The notes under the pieces were generated by a model that was given only the letters and a program-made list of their open reading frames with translations, was not told the origin of the DNA and did not search any database. A stretch of DNA of 64,000 nucleotides from Acanthaster planci (lineage: Eukaryota; Echinodermata; Asteroidea; Valvatida; Acanthasteridae). A program made the translations under genes and the position numbers. Positions 12,132-24,534 of the stretch are shown here, piece by piece; the first letter of the stretch is position 1; the number at the start of each line of letters is the position of its first letter. The DNA is taken from the NCBI RefSeq assembly GCF_001949145.1, contig NW_019091571.1:232729-296728 (forward strand). The letters run 5' to 3'.

Positions 12132-15100
12132 ATGAAATCCAATCAGTACTATTTTAACTTGGATATCACAGTGACGATGACTGATCTTACCCTGGTGGTG
12201 GTATGGCTCGCTACACCCATTTCTATGGTGAGTGCATACATGAACTACATGTATAAAAGTGGACGTTTGCCGACTAATAATGAGAGTTTGTGTAATACCG
12301 TTGGTTCCATGTCAGTGTTGGACGACCAGTAGTTTTAATTAAACCGATAAGTTGTGCACAGCAGAGAATGTCTGCTCAGCAGTTTTCCCTCTCGTAGAGT
12401 GGCAGGGGCGTAGAAGAATACATAGGCCTCGAGATTTTGAAAGTGAAATGAGGACAAGTTAACTTTAAACTAATCTATAAACACAAAACAAAACACAACA
12501 TAGATGACAAAAACATTTCAAAGTTTATCCCAAAGTGCTACCAGGCGAATATTTTACTAATGTCTTTAACGTCGATTTTGTAACTGAGCCTAAATCAAAT
12601 TTTGATGCAAGTAACTACTTGCATGTTACTACGGGCAAATAAGCCACTGACAACGCTCCTGCGTAGATTTACTGTAACCAGATGTCTTCTAAACGTTTGA
12701 ACAAAATGTATTTTAGTTGTTAATTAAGAGACAACAGGCGAGCCAAAGGTAGATGCTGATATGATCTTACAGCTCGGTTCGGCTTGAATTTGGAAGAGTT
12801 TGACATAAATATACTTTTTCTTTTTCTTTGATGTCATGACGTTCATGATCTTTCTAGCTGGGTCATTTACTTCACGTGCTCATTAAATATTGCTTTTCTT
12901 AATATTTACACAGATTCTGTGCGAGTCATGCTGTGAAAACACCATTCTGTTTGGATACAAAAATGGCCGCTGTCAGGCAGTGTATTGTAACAATGACACT
13001 GATAGTATCCAGTGTTCAAACTTTACCGACCCACCACCGTCGTTTCCAGATATTCTTCACAAAGTCACTTTACTTAAGGATACCTGTGGACGAACCACTA
13101 CAGCTCTGCCTACCACAACAGACCCACCCACAACGCAGCCTACCATAACAGCACCGCCTACTACAACAGACCCACCCACAACACAGCCTACCATAACAGC
13201 ACTACCCACTACAACAGATCCACCCACAACCATCTCACCAACAACAGCTCCGCCCACAACACAACCGAGAACGACAATGTTGCCTTCTGCGACTGCTACA
13301 TCTACAACGTTTCAGTCCACCGTGACGTTCCAGCCAACGACTTCAGTAAGCCCAACTACAACCTTACAAAAACAACCCACTACAACTTCAAATAGCATCT
13401 CAACTGCAGCTTCCACTATAAAAGATCTCCAAACCACAGCAGGTGGACCAACAACCCATTTCACTACAACTCCTAGGCTACCACCGAAAGAACCAGCCGC
13501 AACAACTGAACCTACTACAACAAAGAATTTGAAAACACCTGAACCTGTCACGACCAAAAGTCCAACCCCAAAAGATCAGGAAACTACAACGGTTTCTTGT
13601 CCGACAGAATCTGGAGCCACGACCAGACGCCAATCAACAGGGACAATTCCAACCACTGCAACAAATCGTGCAATAAGCACTGAGTCATCAGTTCGTTCAA
13701 CAGCTGCAACGTCTGTAATCTCTACATCAGGTAGCTCAGCATAACCAGACCAGACATCATCGAATCTACGATAGATATGCGTAAAGCATTGACAGACTTG
13801 GTCTGTCCACAGTTAACACCTCAATAGGCAATAGACATTCGGGGCTGATACCAGACTATACCTTGCTGTAGGGTATTTTGTTGTTCAGTGCTCACAAAGT
13901 ATGTTTGCGAAGCCGTTCCATAATATAATCCATAATTTGACGTTTCACTACATGAAATTCAAACACTTCATCGTTATGTATGTATTGATATAAACTGAAA
14001 ATAAACTCTCCTTTCACTTTTTTCAACAGACTCGATTACCACAGGTGTCGGCCACGCAACGATTCCCCTTGCAGCTGGGCTTGCCGTGTGTGCACTTGGT
14101 TGTGTAGTTGCAATTTCCACAGCCCTCTACAGCATGATAAAGTGAGCATTTGAAAACAACGTTGTCACCTCGTCCATTTGACTGCTTGTACTGGCTTACC
14201 ACTTAGTCATGCTGGTGACCATCATAATTTTCTTAATAATCACCCTGATTTGGATAATAAACTAATCTCACCATCATCATTTGGCACTGAGATCCTTTCC
14301 CGGCTACAGCTTGAACAATTGAAAAAAATGTCCAAATTAACGAATCGACGTCTTCCCAGCGTATCTATGGTTACAAAACTGTGCTCTTTTTTATTCTGTC
14401 CGCAAGTCTTAACAAAGAAGGAACTGCGTGTGCCCGGATCTTTTTATTAATAAACATTACTTTTACACATGTACAAAATAAGTCAGTGAAACACAAATAT
14501 ATATGTGCTTGCGTTGTCGTTTACAGTTTCCAAGAAACGTGATTCAAAATCTTGGGCGTTATGTAAGTCTAACAGGCTTTTGACATTTTTCAGTGTCCTC
14601 TCCTTGTATTTTATTATCCACAAACCCTAGATGAGCTGCAGTGGCGTAGCAAGGATTTTACAAGTTGGGGGCACAAAGGGGGCACCAGCATTTAATGGGG
14701 GGACCAGCTTTCAGTTGTGTGGCTTTTTGGGAGCAAGTTTTTGTCAGCCATGTTCTATATCCATCATCCGTTGTATGTCGGGGGGCGGGGCACGTGCCCC
14801 CCAGCCTCACCCCCCTGGCTACGCCACTGATGTGCTGGTAGACTGACACCTTGCTCTGAAATGTGGTCTTTTGTTTTCAGGAAATGTAAAACGTTTTGAA
14901 TTTCACTTTTTGTGAAATATTGATGGCAGGATTGCAAAATGCTTGTTTTGAATAAATTGTAAATTTGCAAATCTCTGAAGCATGGATTTTGTAAAAACAC
15001 AGGCCATATTTCACACTTGTTATTGCAAGGTCAAGTTATAAAAAGAAGGTAAACCCCTCAGAGAAGGCAAATGGCCAAACACGGGCAATTTCAGAGTAAC

Positions 15101-16016
15101 CCAAATGTTTACCTGCTCTTTTTAAATTAATCCTATAAATCCATTTCTTCACCATAATTATTTTCGAATAGCTATAATTGTACCTTGAGATACCTTTAAA
15201 AATATATTAAGTGCAGTTTTGTTTTGCGTTATATTTTAACAAACTACTTTTAATTTGGCACATTTACAAACCTCGCCGCTTCATTGATTACATTCATTAT
15301 CCAATTTATGCTTCATTTTCTGAACAGGTCGAATGCTTCACGCGGAAGTGTTAACATCCAACAGGTATTTTCATCTTTTCATTCTGTCCTTTGGTTTTGT
15401 TGTTTTCAAAGAACATTCTAGTCCTTCTGTCGTTTGCTTTCTGAAAATAAGTCTTTCCTATTGCTTGATGTCCTCAAATATAAAAACACTACAAAACAAA
15501 ATTAACATTTTAAAAGTCCTTTCGAAGTAACTGTATTATCCTCGCAGCCCAAGAGGTATTTGATCTATACAAGCATGCTTCGCTTCGGGCTTGAGAAGCC
15601 GACTGTCCTCTTCTTGTAATTGTCTGTTCTGGAAATAAAATCTACTTGTAGTCAAATGGGCAAACTTTCTTTAAAAAAAAAATTTGCAAATTTGTGCCTG
15701 CATGTTTTTTACCATGGTGTTTTAAAATTGTTTTTAAAATGAGAAACATAAACATTTTCGAACTTTCACTGTAACTGTGTTCACATTCTTATGAAAAGTT
15801 TCTTGTGTGATAAGAATTGGCTAGCTCGTTAAGCACTGTGAACAAGTGATCTTTGAATTTCTTTTTTTGCAGAATTGGTCGCGATGGGACTTCCCTGCTC
15901 GTTGGAATGGCAATACCACGAATTCTAGAACGTGGAATGATGACAATCTGTTCACGAGAAACGGAAATGCCACTCGATCAAACATGTTATGGAGACAAAA
16001 CAATTTCCCATACTGA
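12132..16016 (+). CDS. mucin-like type I membrane protein, paralog 2 of 3
   Basis: Not recognised as a named family. Exons: 12132-12227, 12914-13730, 14030-14141, 15328-15364, 15873-16016; phases 0, 1, 2, 0; 1206 nt, 401 residues. Exon 1 encodes a leader with core LTLVVVWLATPIS; the second Met, at 12177, gives a more typical leader. Exon 2 starts ILCESCCENTILFGY, then CQAVYC and CSNFTDPPPSF, then about 210 residues rich in Thr/Pro (TTTDPPTTQ repeats). Exon 3 encodes a membrane helix (IPLAAGLAVCALGCVVAIS). Exon 4 is basic (SNASRGSV). The last exon is Asn/Trp-rich and holds two copies of a motif: RWNGNTT..W..DNLF, then TRNGNATRSNMLWRQNNF. All frames are open, so this copy looks intact. Adhesive, barrier or recognition roles are possible, but only by analogy to other membrane mucins. 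Confidence 0.8.
14639..14829. mobile_element. hAT-like MITE, 191 bp
   Basis: Terminal inverted repeats CAGTGGCGTAGC (14639-14650) and GCTACGCCACTG (14818-14829) are perfect over 12 bp. An 8-bp near-duplication flanks them: ATGAGCTG at 14631-14638 and ATGTGCTG at 14830-14837. An 8-bp target-site duplication and this terminus are typical of hAT elements. There is no transposase inside. It lies in intron 3 of paralog 2. Confidence 0.85.
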
Positions 16017-17981
16017 AGTAAATTCAACGCTGCATTTATAAATGCCATCAGACCGTTGATTGGACAACACGTTTTATGAATTATTTAATTACATGTTGAG
16101 CTAACAACTAGATTTAAACACTGGCGTAAAATTGCGGTCAAATAACTTCAGATATTGAGATCTGTCCCTTCTTGGAGTGGGTTAGTTTTGCTTTTAAGAA
16201 TATTTGACAATCGTTCGTGCTTGTAAAATATCTTACTGTGACTGTACTTCGAGCGTTGAGGTGACATGTAAAAACAGTGGATGCTTCCATCGCTAAGAAG
16301 GTTTTCTGAACACTCCTTGATAGATAGATACTGGACAAATTCGGAATAAATAGTTTGCAAAAGAAAAATAGTTTGAATTGGTCAAAACAGAATAAGATAT
16401 TTGTCTTTGGCCAACTTCCCTTTCAATATTTATAGAAAACTTACTTTCCTTTTACAGAAAATACCTTGAACTGTAAGTGCCAAAATATTTTTCTGTTGAC
16501 AGTCTGAAATGTATGCTGATCATAATTATATTTATGGTAGAGATGTTTTATTATGTATTCCCATATATACTTAATATCTAGCTATATTAAACTATTATTT
16601 ACGTTATACTCAGTATAAAATGCGTATACGCATCACGGAGGGCTGAATAAGCATGGTTCTGCATGAAATCAAAGACTTTAAAGATGCGTACAAATGTGGT
16701 GTACATTTTGTGTCTTGCCTTAAAATAACCATGAGGGATATTTCCCAGCAGAATTCTCTTCTTTTCGGTTTCCACGCTTAAAAGGGGACTTTGAAGTCAC
16801 ACGACAGCTTATCGGTACTCAACGAATTTACCTTTCAAATATAAACATGTTTTATTTTTAAGATGGCTGTAAAAACACTTCGGATCAAGAATTAGGAAAA
16901 CATTTTGCTGATTTTCGTAGGCCTACAAGTTTGGCCGTATTGATTAAAAATCGGCCTGTGTAGTAGTGACGTCGTTTTGTTTACTGGCAGGTTGCTTTTC
17001 TGGCTTGGATCTAGTATCTGTCGCCCTCACTTGGCACTCTTAGGAAAACACATGTAAACAAACTATGAAGTCATCAGTTTGTGCGTGAGCCTATTGAAAT
17101 AAATTGCATTCAGTTGCATTCTTTTTTCGCCTGGTTATTGGCACCCTTACAAAAACATATTTTATCTTCTACATGCATAAACTCTATAAACTTTTTTTAT
17201 GGGGGGGGGGGAAAACTTATAGACTCCGTATCCATCCGAGTTTGATAAGCAGCTATTTTAGGAAAATTCTGATTAAAAACAACTTTTGTTTGACTGTTGT
17301 CTACCTCATTATGTTTTGGACGGTGGAATAAGGTTCATGGCTGATCCAGTCCTATGACGCCATGAAGAACACGTATATCTTTCAGTGAGATTCTTAATTC
17401 CTGAGAGCGAGTAAATATGGGGTCACATGTTGCTCTACCTTCTGAAAGCTAGTACACTGAGCCAGGATAGAGCGGCCACAGATCTCAATCTGTGACTCAA
17501 CACCCACATTATGTCAGAGGGATACATCTACATGTACTTTTTTACAAGGGCGTTGAGTAACGGGCCTACATTAAGTGCAATACCTGTTTATGGAGTTCAT
17601 TGAAGCAGAGATATTTTTTTGTGTTGGTAAAGATAATGCGTTCAGGCAGAATTCAGTTCAACCGTGCCAGGTTTTCCCCGTCTTTTTGTGACCTTACTGT
17701 GGGAGAATAAAGGGTGCATTATGTCAAAATAAAAAAATGTAGTCCGTGATATGTGCATGTAGCGACCCCTGCAGGAAGTCTATGACTCACACTGCGTGTT
17801 AGTAAAGCGCAGGCCGACGACAAACTGTTGGGAGTCGTACACAATATCGAACGCTAAAGGGCGTCGCCTGAAAATATAATCTAGATAAATGTTTTGGAAA
17901 CAGCAGCCCTTCAAGGAATGAATAAGTATCCTTTGCAATGGTGAGGTTTCTTGATCTTAATGTGCTGAAGGCAAGGCTAGT
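16017..17981. other. intergenic region between paralogs 2 and 3
   Basis: No gene is visible. A candidate AATAAA for paralog 2 lies at 16345-16350. The rest is AT-rich with a short G run near 17202. Confidence 0.5.
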
Positions 17982-20900
17982 ATGTACGAATCTAGCGTGA
18001 ACTTCGTCCATCTTGCTGTGTTTTTTCTGGTCACATTTTGCGGTCAGGTAAGATACATTTCATTTTTTTTAAAATACACACGAGGCTTAAATCCCAGGGA
18101 CGTGTGCATGTCCTCCCCCTAGTTTTAGACGGAGAGATGGGTCATAGCATCGCCGCCCAGTTGTTGTTTTTTTTGACAAGCAAAAATGCTCATTATTAAA
18201 CCCATGCATTCAGTTATTAAAGAGACAGATTTAGGTAACTCAGCAATATAAACATTAGAGTAAGATTTGAGTACTTGTGTCAGAGAAGGTGGGCACATTA
18301 CAGTATTAATATTAGGATGTTTTTCATAATGTGGATTATTTTTCAACATTCCGAATTCTGGCTATTACAGTTAATATTGATTTGAGGAGGAGCCAATCTT
18401 ATCTTCATATATGTCCAGTATTATGCTCATATTGTCATATGGTTTCGTGAATAATGCAAAAAGAAAGAAAATAAATTCACTTGCCTTAATGTGACACATG
18501 AATTAATACCAAGGACTTTCATAGCATCAGGAAAAAATCCACCGATCCCACGAAACTGACTTGGGGGGTTGCCCGAGGGAATTACAGCATCAAAATGATT
18601 TAATCCCCCAAACCCTGCACTGGTCATCCCCCACTGCCACGCCCCACTCAAGAACAGAGATTTACGCTTCTGAAAGTACGGATGGGAAGCATGCATTACT
18701 AGGTGCTTGGGTCTCCACAGTCTATCTTATCCCAAGTACCCATTTCTCTGCAGAGAAAACCGACTCATCGGATATTCGTAGTTTTTCTTCATGATGTAGG
18801 CCTAGTGCGCCTCTGTAGCCTTTACTATTGTGATCAACTACAAATCCCCAGTCCCAAGGGTACCCCACATGAGTTAATCATGGACTCTCTGCTACACTTT
18901 GTAACTGTCCTCGTTGTTTGTTCTCACTCAGAGTCTTGGTATGACGAATTTTAGTGGCACCATCTTATTAGGATGTACAGCCGATAATCGCTGTGGAGCA
19001 GTCTACTGCGGCAATGAAACCCATGACATCATCTGCCCACGACCAATTCCTAATCCACCGCTCTTTAATATCACAATCAATTTTTGGGATACAACGACAA
19101 CAATTCAGCCAACGACATCAACCGAGCAAACCACGACACCTGAAGCAACAACAACAGTTGTACCCACAACCAAATCTTTCACAACATCAACTCAATCTAC
19201 TGAGGCCTTTTCTCAAACTGCTACAACGACGACCCACGTCACCATAACGCAATCCCAACAAACTGCAGTGACAGGCCAGCCCACTACAGTAACAACCCGG
19301 TTAGCCACATCAGTCGCAACAGTTCCTTCAACCCCAAGTGTTCGGCCAGTAACGCAGACAACGCCTACCACCACACGGACGACTGTTACAACAACACAGC
19401 CCACACCCGTCGCTCCAGCCTCGCCTGGTCAAACGCCTTCTGTCACATCGACCGCTGCAAGGCCAGCTCCAACAACAAGGCCTGAAAATGACATCGAAGT
19501 AATAATTGTGGGAAATCCGGACAGTAAGTCCTGCCACTTCTGTCAAGTCACTTAATTTCGTTTTGACAACGTGATTCGTGCCGATGGGTTTGCAACAGGG
19601 CTTTGTGATTTTGTACAGCATGAAATTAGTACTGCAAAAAACGATGCAACGGTTATAACCCTCAGACAATGGCATAGAGGTCTTGGGCCGAGAGGATGGA
19701 ATTTTCCCCAAAAATCACTGTTCCGTTTTCTTCCGTCCGTAAAAGAATCCTTACCCCCACCGCGCCCCTCCCCGATCAGGTGTACCAGTACCGTGTCTAA
19801 AATTATGGCGCTTTTCATTTCCTTTGAACAATTGGCAACGTATCTCTAGGGAAACTTCCCCCCCCCCCATGTACCACTGCCCCAGGGTTAAAACAACATT
19901 CCACATTGTGACGCTGAGGGAATTGTCATGAAGGCATATATGAATGTTAACTTGTGGCACCTTTCTTTCCTTGATGTGCAACATTTCCCCACCAAACATT
20001 CCACGGTTCATAATTGGTTTAATATGATGTATATTTGGGGTATTCAACATTCCTGAAAAAAAAATTGTTAACTGTCTAGAATTATTTTTTCAACACGGGA
20101 GTTTCACAATAGTGCGCCTCCAAGAGTTTGAAACGTGTTGGCCAATCACATGCGTGAAATCTGTCGACCCAATGCGCGTTTGGAAAGGGTCGACAGATTT
20201 CGTGCGTTGTGATTGGCCAACGCCATTGCAAACTCTTGAAGGCGCACTGTTGTGAATCACCCGTATTCCGAATAAAACAGCGTTTGAGGTAGTACACATG
20301 TACTTATTTTAAAAATATGTACACAAACTTGCAAACTTATTAGAAAGATGGCCGACGGTGATACTGCTAGTTCTGCCAGTTTTTTTAATTTTATTTTGAT
20401 AATTTTGGGGGGGGGGCATTTTCTCCTGAAATCCAGATCCACCTGAGGAAAGAGACAACATAACAATCATTGTGGCAGTAATCGTGTCAGCGGTGGCAGT
20501 GATTCTGGTTGCTCTTGTCACCACTTTCATTTTAGCTAGAATGTTCCGATGGTGAGAAAAATATTTGAGTTGGGTTCCATTTCTTCACAGACAAGAAAAT
20601 TCACCACAGCGATGGGAGGGGGGGAGAGTTTGATTGTTAGATGGGGGAGATACAAGGGGGCACACCTTCGTCTTCCTCAAAAAGAGGGTTACTTATTACA
20701 CATTGGTTTTGAAGCGACTGTTTCATTTCCCTTATTTCCCAAAACGTAACAAAAAGGATTACAATTCAACCTCAGAACTCAAGGCCAGCAAAAGGTTACA
20801 CAAAGGAAGTCCTATTCTGTAATCCCTCTAAAATCTTTGCTCCCCCCCCCGCCACCCGCCCTTGATGAAAGCAGGTTGAGTGTGCTGAATTTCTTACAAA

Positions 20901-22948
20901 TGAAACCAGCTGGACTCTGTAAAATGTGGGGTTAGTTGTTTAAGCAGATAGCACTGCAAGAGATCGACTTAGGGTGATTTGCTTTCATTTCTGTAATTTG
21001 TTTTCATGTTGGAGTTAACAGATTTACATTGTTATCTGTTAACTAAATGACAGATATGTGCAGGGGCATAGCGATCGGGGGTGTATGGGTGCGCCACCCC
21101 CGCCCCCGCACCATAATTAATTCCAGTCGGCAAATAGGGCAAACTTGGTACATCGTTGGCACTTCCCCTGAAACATGAAATGTAGCGTACCATGGATTTT
21201 CCTTTTACATGACACCAGGTTAGTGTGACCTTGGCACACCTCCCCCCAAAAAAGAAAACGCTTTCGCGATCGCTACGCCCCTGGATAAACGTGGTTTACC
21301 ATAAATAAGTTGAAATCTGACATCTAAATACAGTTTGTAAAACCTAAACCAAATTTAAAAGATGTAACTGATTGGTTTACTTTTTCGTTGCAGGAGACTT
21401 TTTGGTTTCGCTACACCTAGTCCCCAAGTAAGTCTACTTTCGCAATTTTTTTTGTGTGTGTTCCTCGAAAGGGACGTCCGTGCGCGCACTAAAAAGGCAT
21501 CTGGTTCAGATAGCGTTGATTCCCAAAGTCACCTTTATTTTTGAACCGCGCATCGGATCGGGTTGAACATGCCAAACCAACTTCAAGCATTACATATATA
21601 CACTGAATTGGACCTAAAATCGATTTGAACTTAGTCCGACAAAAATTGAGGAGAAAAAAAACGAACCGACCAGGAAAAGAACATCTGCCTGACGTGATTC
21701 GTTCGGCAAAATCATCGCGGAAATTTTTGCCAATTTTTTTTTTTCAGTAACGATTGAAGTAAGTGCAGAAATTATACCGTGGGGTAAATTTTGATCGTAC
21801 CAGGTACTGCGACTCTGCGGTTATAATTAATGCCCCTGTTTTTTCCCTCGGCTTCTTTTGAGTTTTTACCAAGATGGCTTAAACTGAACTAACCCGACCT
21901 GAACTTGAATTGAAAACGAAAATCCGAACCCGACACGTTCCGAAACCAGCCTGACTCTACTGAACTTCGGTTTCGGGTCAAGTTTTCACAACATTAATCT
22001 AGAGCAAGTGTTTTATGTAACACTGTATATTTGTTCAGTCCTAGCGGTGTACTTTTCTTGACTTACCTTACATAATTTCCACCACGAACTTTCCGATAGA
22101 CGAATAGATGTCCAAATAGAGGTTATGCGTTAATGTGTCCTCAGAGGGCAAAAGTTTTGTTTCACTAGAACGGACTCGAGTAAACCGTTTATGCATTTGT
22201 TGTAACTAAATTAAAATGACAACAACAGCCTCTGAGACGCCATGAACTATGGAGACGCCAGCAACGCATAACCTTTACATTCACCCAAACTATATGGTCG
22301 TGACATCTGAAAAAAAGATATCAGGATTTTGAAATTAAAACTGGAAGTCCATAAAGTTAAGGATAGGCCTTCTGGTGAGAATTCGGACATAATGGAACAA
22401 ATCCCACAAGTAAAACCGAAATTCTTTCAAAGCTCTTAATTAATTGCAAAATACAGTTAAAGTTACACTGACCTTCAAAAGAGTGACAATAGGTGGCGTC
22501 CTTTTCACATCAAAGAGTGTTCAAGGCATTCAGAGTCTCTCTCCTTTTTTTCAATAAACTTAATGATCGACAATCTTCCAAGAAAAGCTCTCATCGTTTG
22601 GTCAAAGCCACTGACCCAAAACGTCATCTTAAAACCCTTTCCTAGACGTATCATTTGCGGGGTTCAGTTGACAAACTACTCGACTAGAAAGTGTGAACCT
22701 GCCGTCATAATATGATAACATTTAAGTGAAACGTAACTATGTCAACAAAATACCGAGGCCGTTCTAATTGGAAAACACCATGTATCAATACATGAATATT
22801 CCCTTAAATCACCGTATACGACAGATCTTTCTTTTCTTTTTAAAAACTTTTCCAGCATTCGGTGACTCCGCAGTTTAGCAGCTCTCCTACAAGAAAAGAT
22901 TACCGTCCTGATCATAACACCAGAATCTGGAGACCCAAGTTTCTGTGA
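17982..22948 (+). CDS. mucin-like type I membrane protein, paralog 3 of 3
   Basis: Not recognised as a named family. Exons: 17982-18047, 18932-19523, 20437-20551, 21394-21427, 22856-22948; phases 0, 1, 2, 0; exactly 900 nt, 299 residues. Exon 1 encodes a clean leader (core VHLAVFFLVTFCG). Exon 2 begins SLGMTNFSGTILLGC, then CGAVYC, GNETHDIIC and NPPLFNITI, followed by a stalk of about 145 residues rich in Thr/Pro/Ser without tight repeats. Exon 3 encodes PPEERDN and a membrane helix (ITIIVAVIVSAVAVILVALV), ending in the basic stop-transfer ARMFRWR. The final exon follows a pyrimidine-rich acceptor (ttttccag) and ends NTRIWRPKFL and stop. Three N-glycosylation sequons lie in the outer domain. 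This is the shortest stalk of the three. Confidence 0.8.
20094..20268. mobile_element. foldback element in intron 2 of paralog 3
   Basis: The left arm (about 20094-20170) and right arm (20187-20268) are reverse complements at roughly 85-90 percent by eye, separated by a 16-base loop. Shared words include gttggccaatcaca, gaaatctgtcgaccc and agtgcgcct. It would form a near-continuous 75-bp hairpin in RNA. No coding capacity. Confidence 0.85.
21061..21283. mobile_element. hAT-like MITE, 223 bp
   Basis: The termini CAGGGGCATAGCGATCG (21061-21077) and CGATCGCTACGCCCCTG (21267-21283) are inverted repeats matching 16 of 17 bases. Flanking 8-mers GATATGTG and GATAAACG match at 5 positions, a weak target duplication. 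It lies in intron 3 of paralog 3, the same intron that carries the MITE at 14639 in paralog 2. Confidence 0.75.
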
Positions 22949-23352
22949 AGAACTACCAAACATGATGTGGGAACAAGAAACATGAGTTGGCATCTTTAAC
23001 TTGAGATGAGTGGTTGAGGGCATGATGTCGGCACGCTGAAAAAAATGTCACCTGAAAAAAATTCATTCATGGCAAACGGGTGCACAAAATATTCAGTATG
23101 TACCCAACTAGCCCCACATCTGTGATGGCGACAGATAAGAGACAGATTGTAAAAGAGAGCCACTGCAGCCCTATTTGTGGGGCTAATACCCAATATAAGT
23201 AAACTCTTCAAATAATGACTGTTATGAGATCGCAACCGCAAGGAAAGCGTGTACATGTATTTAACTCCTGTAGTAACAGGTGACAATCAACAATGGTAGT
23301 AGCGGTCGAATTATTCAACAACTGTGTATGATTCCGGATTGGTAAAGTATAT

Positions 23353-23517
23353 CAGGGCGGATCCAGGACTTTCTCTATTTTTGTGGACAAGCAGAAGCGA
23401 TGATGAACTTATACATGACGTGCGTTGTTTACAATGGTATCGGTGAATTTACTTCAGTTATTTCCTATTGTTTACCTTTTTGTCTCAGAGCAGATCCAAT
23501 CCCTGGATCCGCTGCTG
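23353..23517. mobile_element. putative MITE with CAGGGCGGATCCAGG terminus
   Basis: CAGGGCGGATCCAGG at 23353-23367 is mirrored by CCTGGATCCGCTGCTG at 23502-23517, a good inverted repeat over the first 11 inner bases. No coding frame inside. Target duplication is not clear. Confidence 0.5.
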
Positions 23518-23731
23518 TATGTAAGATCTGAAAAGCTCAATGCTTTTGGGAGAAAAAAAAAAAGACTTTACAATCACGTGATAGGCTATACTGCCTGGGT
23601 TTCCTAAAGTCGTGAATGACAAACTCAGGACTCCACTCAAAGAAAGACTGCCCTCTCTCGAAGGTTACAAAAAGAAGACATGTCATATCACAACTGTAAT
23701 TTAAAAGGTAACAGACATAAAAAAAACAAAC

Positions 23732-24093
23732 AAACATTTAGTTCACGTGAAGTATTTTAAAATAACAATAAATACTTCACCGTTTCAAAAACATCGTAAA
23801 TTTGATATTTACCCCATTAATTGTGACCCCAAATGAATAAAAAGATCCTGCGTTTCCCGGCCCACAAAAAAACCCTCAGCCCCCAGGCTGATTGGATGAC
23901 GTCATCGCCCGAACGCTGACATTTACAGCGTACATGTAGCCTACACGTACTGTACACGTACATGTATATTGCGCACAGTACATGCAGTATCGCACGCTTC
24001 AATAGACCACGTTGTGTTTGATGTAGCTTGTTCAAAAGGCAAACATGGTTAATTGTTGTTATTTTAAAACACTTCACGTGAACTAAATGTTTT
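23732..24093. mobile_element. inverted-repeat element, about 360 bp
   Basis: A 36-base left arm at 23732-23767 (aaacatttagttcacgtgaa, then gtattttaaaataaca) is repeated in reverse complement at 24057-24093 with one mismatch. Similarity continues outward more weakly (words gtaacagac and gtctgtcaccc types). The internal 290 bp is not inverted and has no transposase. Confidence 0.7.
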
Positions 24094-24534
24094 CTATTTC
24101 TGTCACCCTTTAACAACTGTAATTTAACAGAAAAGACGGTATTTTTTCTGCATTGAACAAAATGTGACCCGCATTAGCCAACCATAAATATATGGTCAAT
24201 ATGTAAAGGTGGTGTAATCGTAGTTGTCGCTAGGACTTTCTTCTGTGAGGGGGTGCAGCACTGGTCAGTAGCAAACTTACATGCCATAAAGGATGGAAGG
24301 AGGGTAATCCAAAAGTATTTTTAGGCAAATTGGTGATTTTCATACCCCTTCCTCCTTTTTGCTGTCCCTTTCACTCTTCTTTTCTTCCCACTAAGGTATT
24401 AACTTTTTGAGAAGCAAGCTTTCCCCCCCCCGCAGCCAATGGGCTGGATGTAACGTGCAAACGTGTCAGACTCCTCTCACATGTGTGTAGCCACTGCGTC
24501 GCTTGGATATTATCTCTGAACATTTATTTCACAA

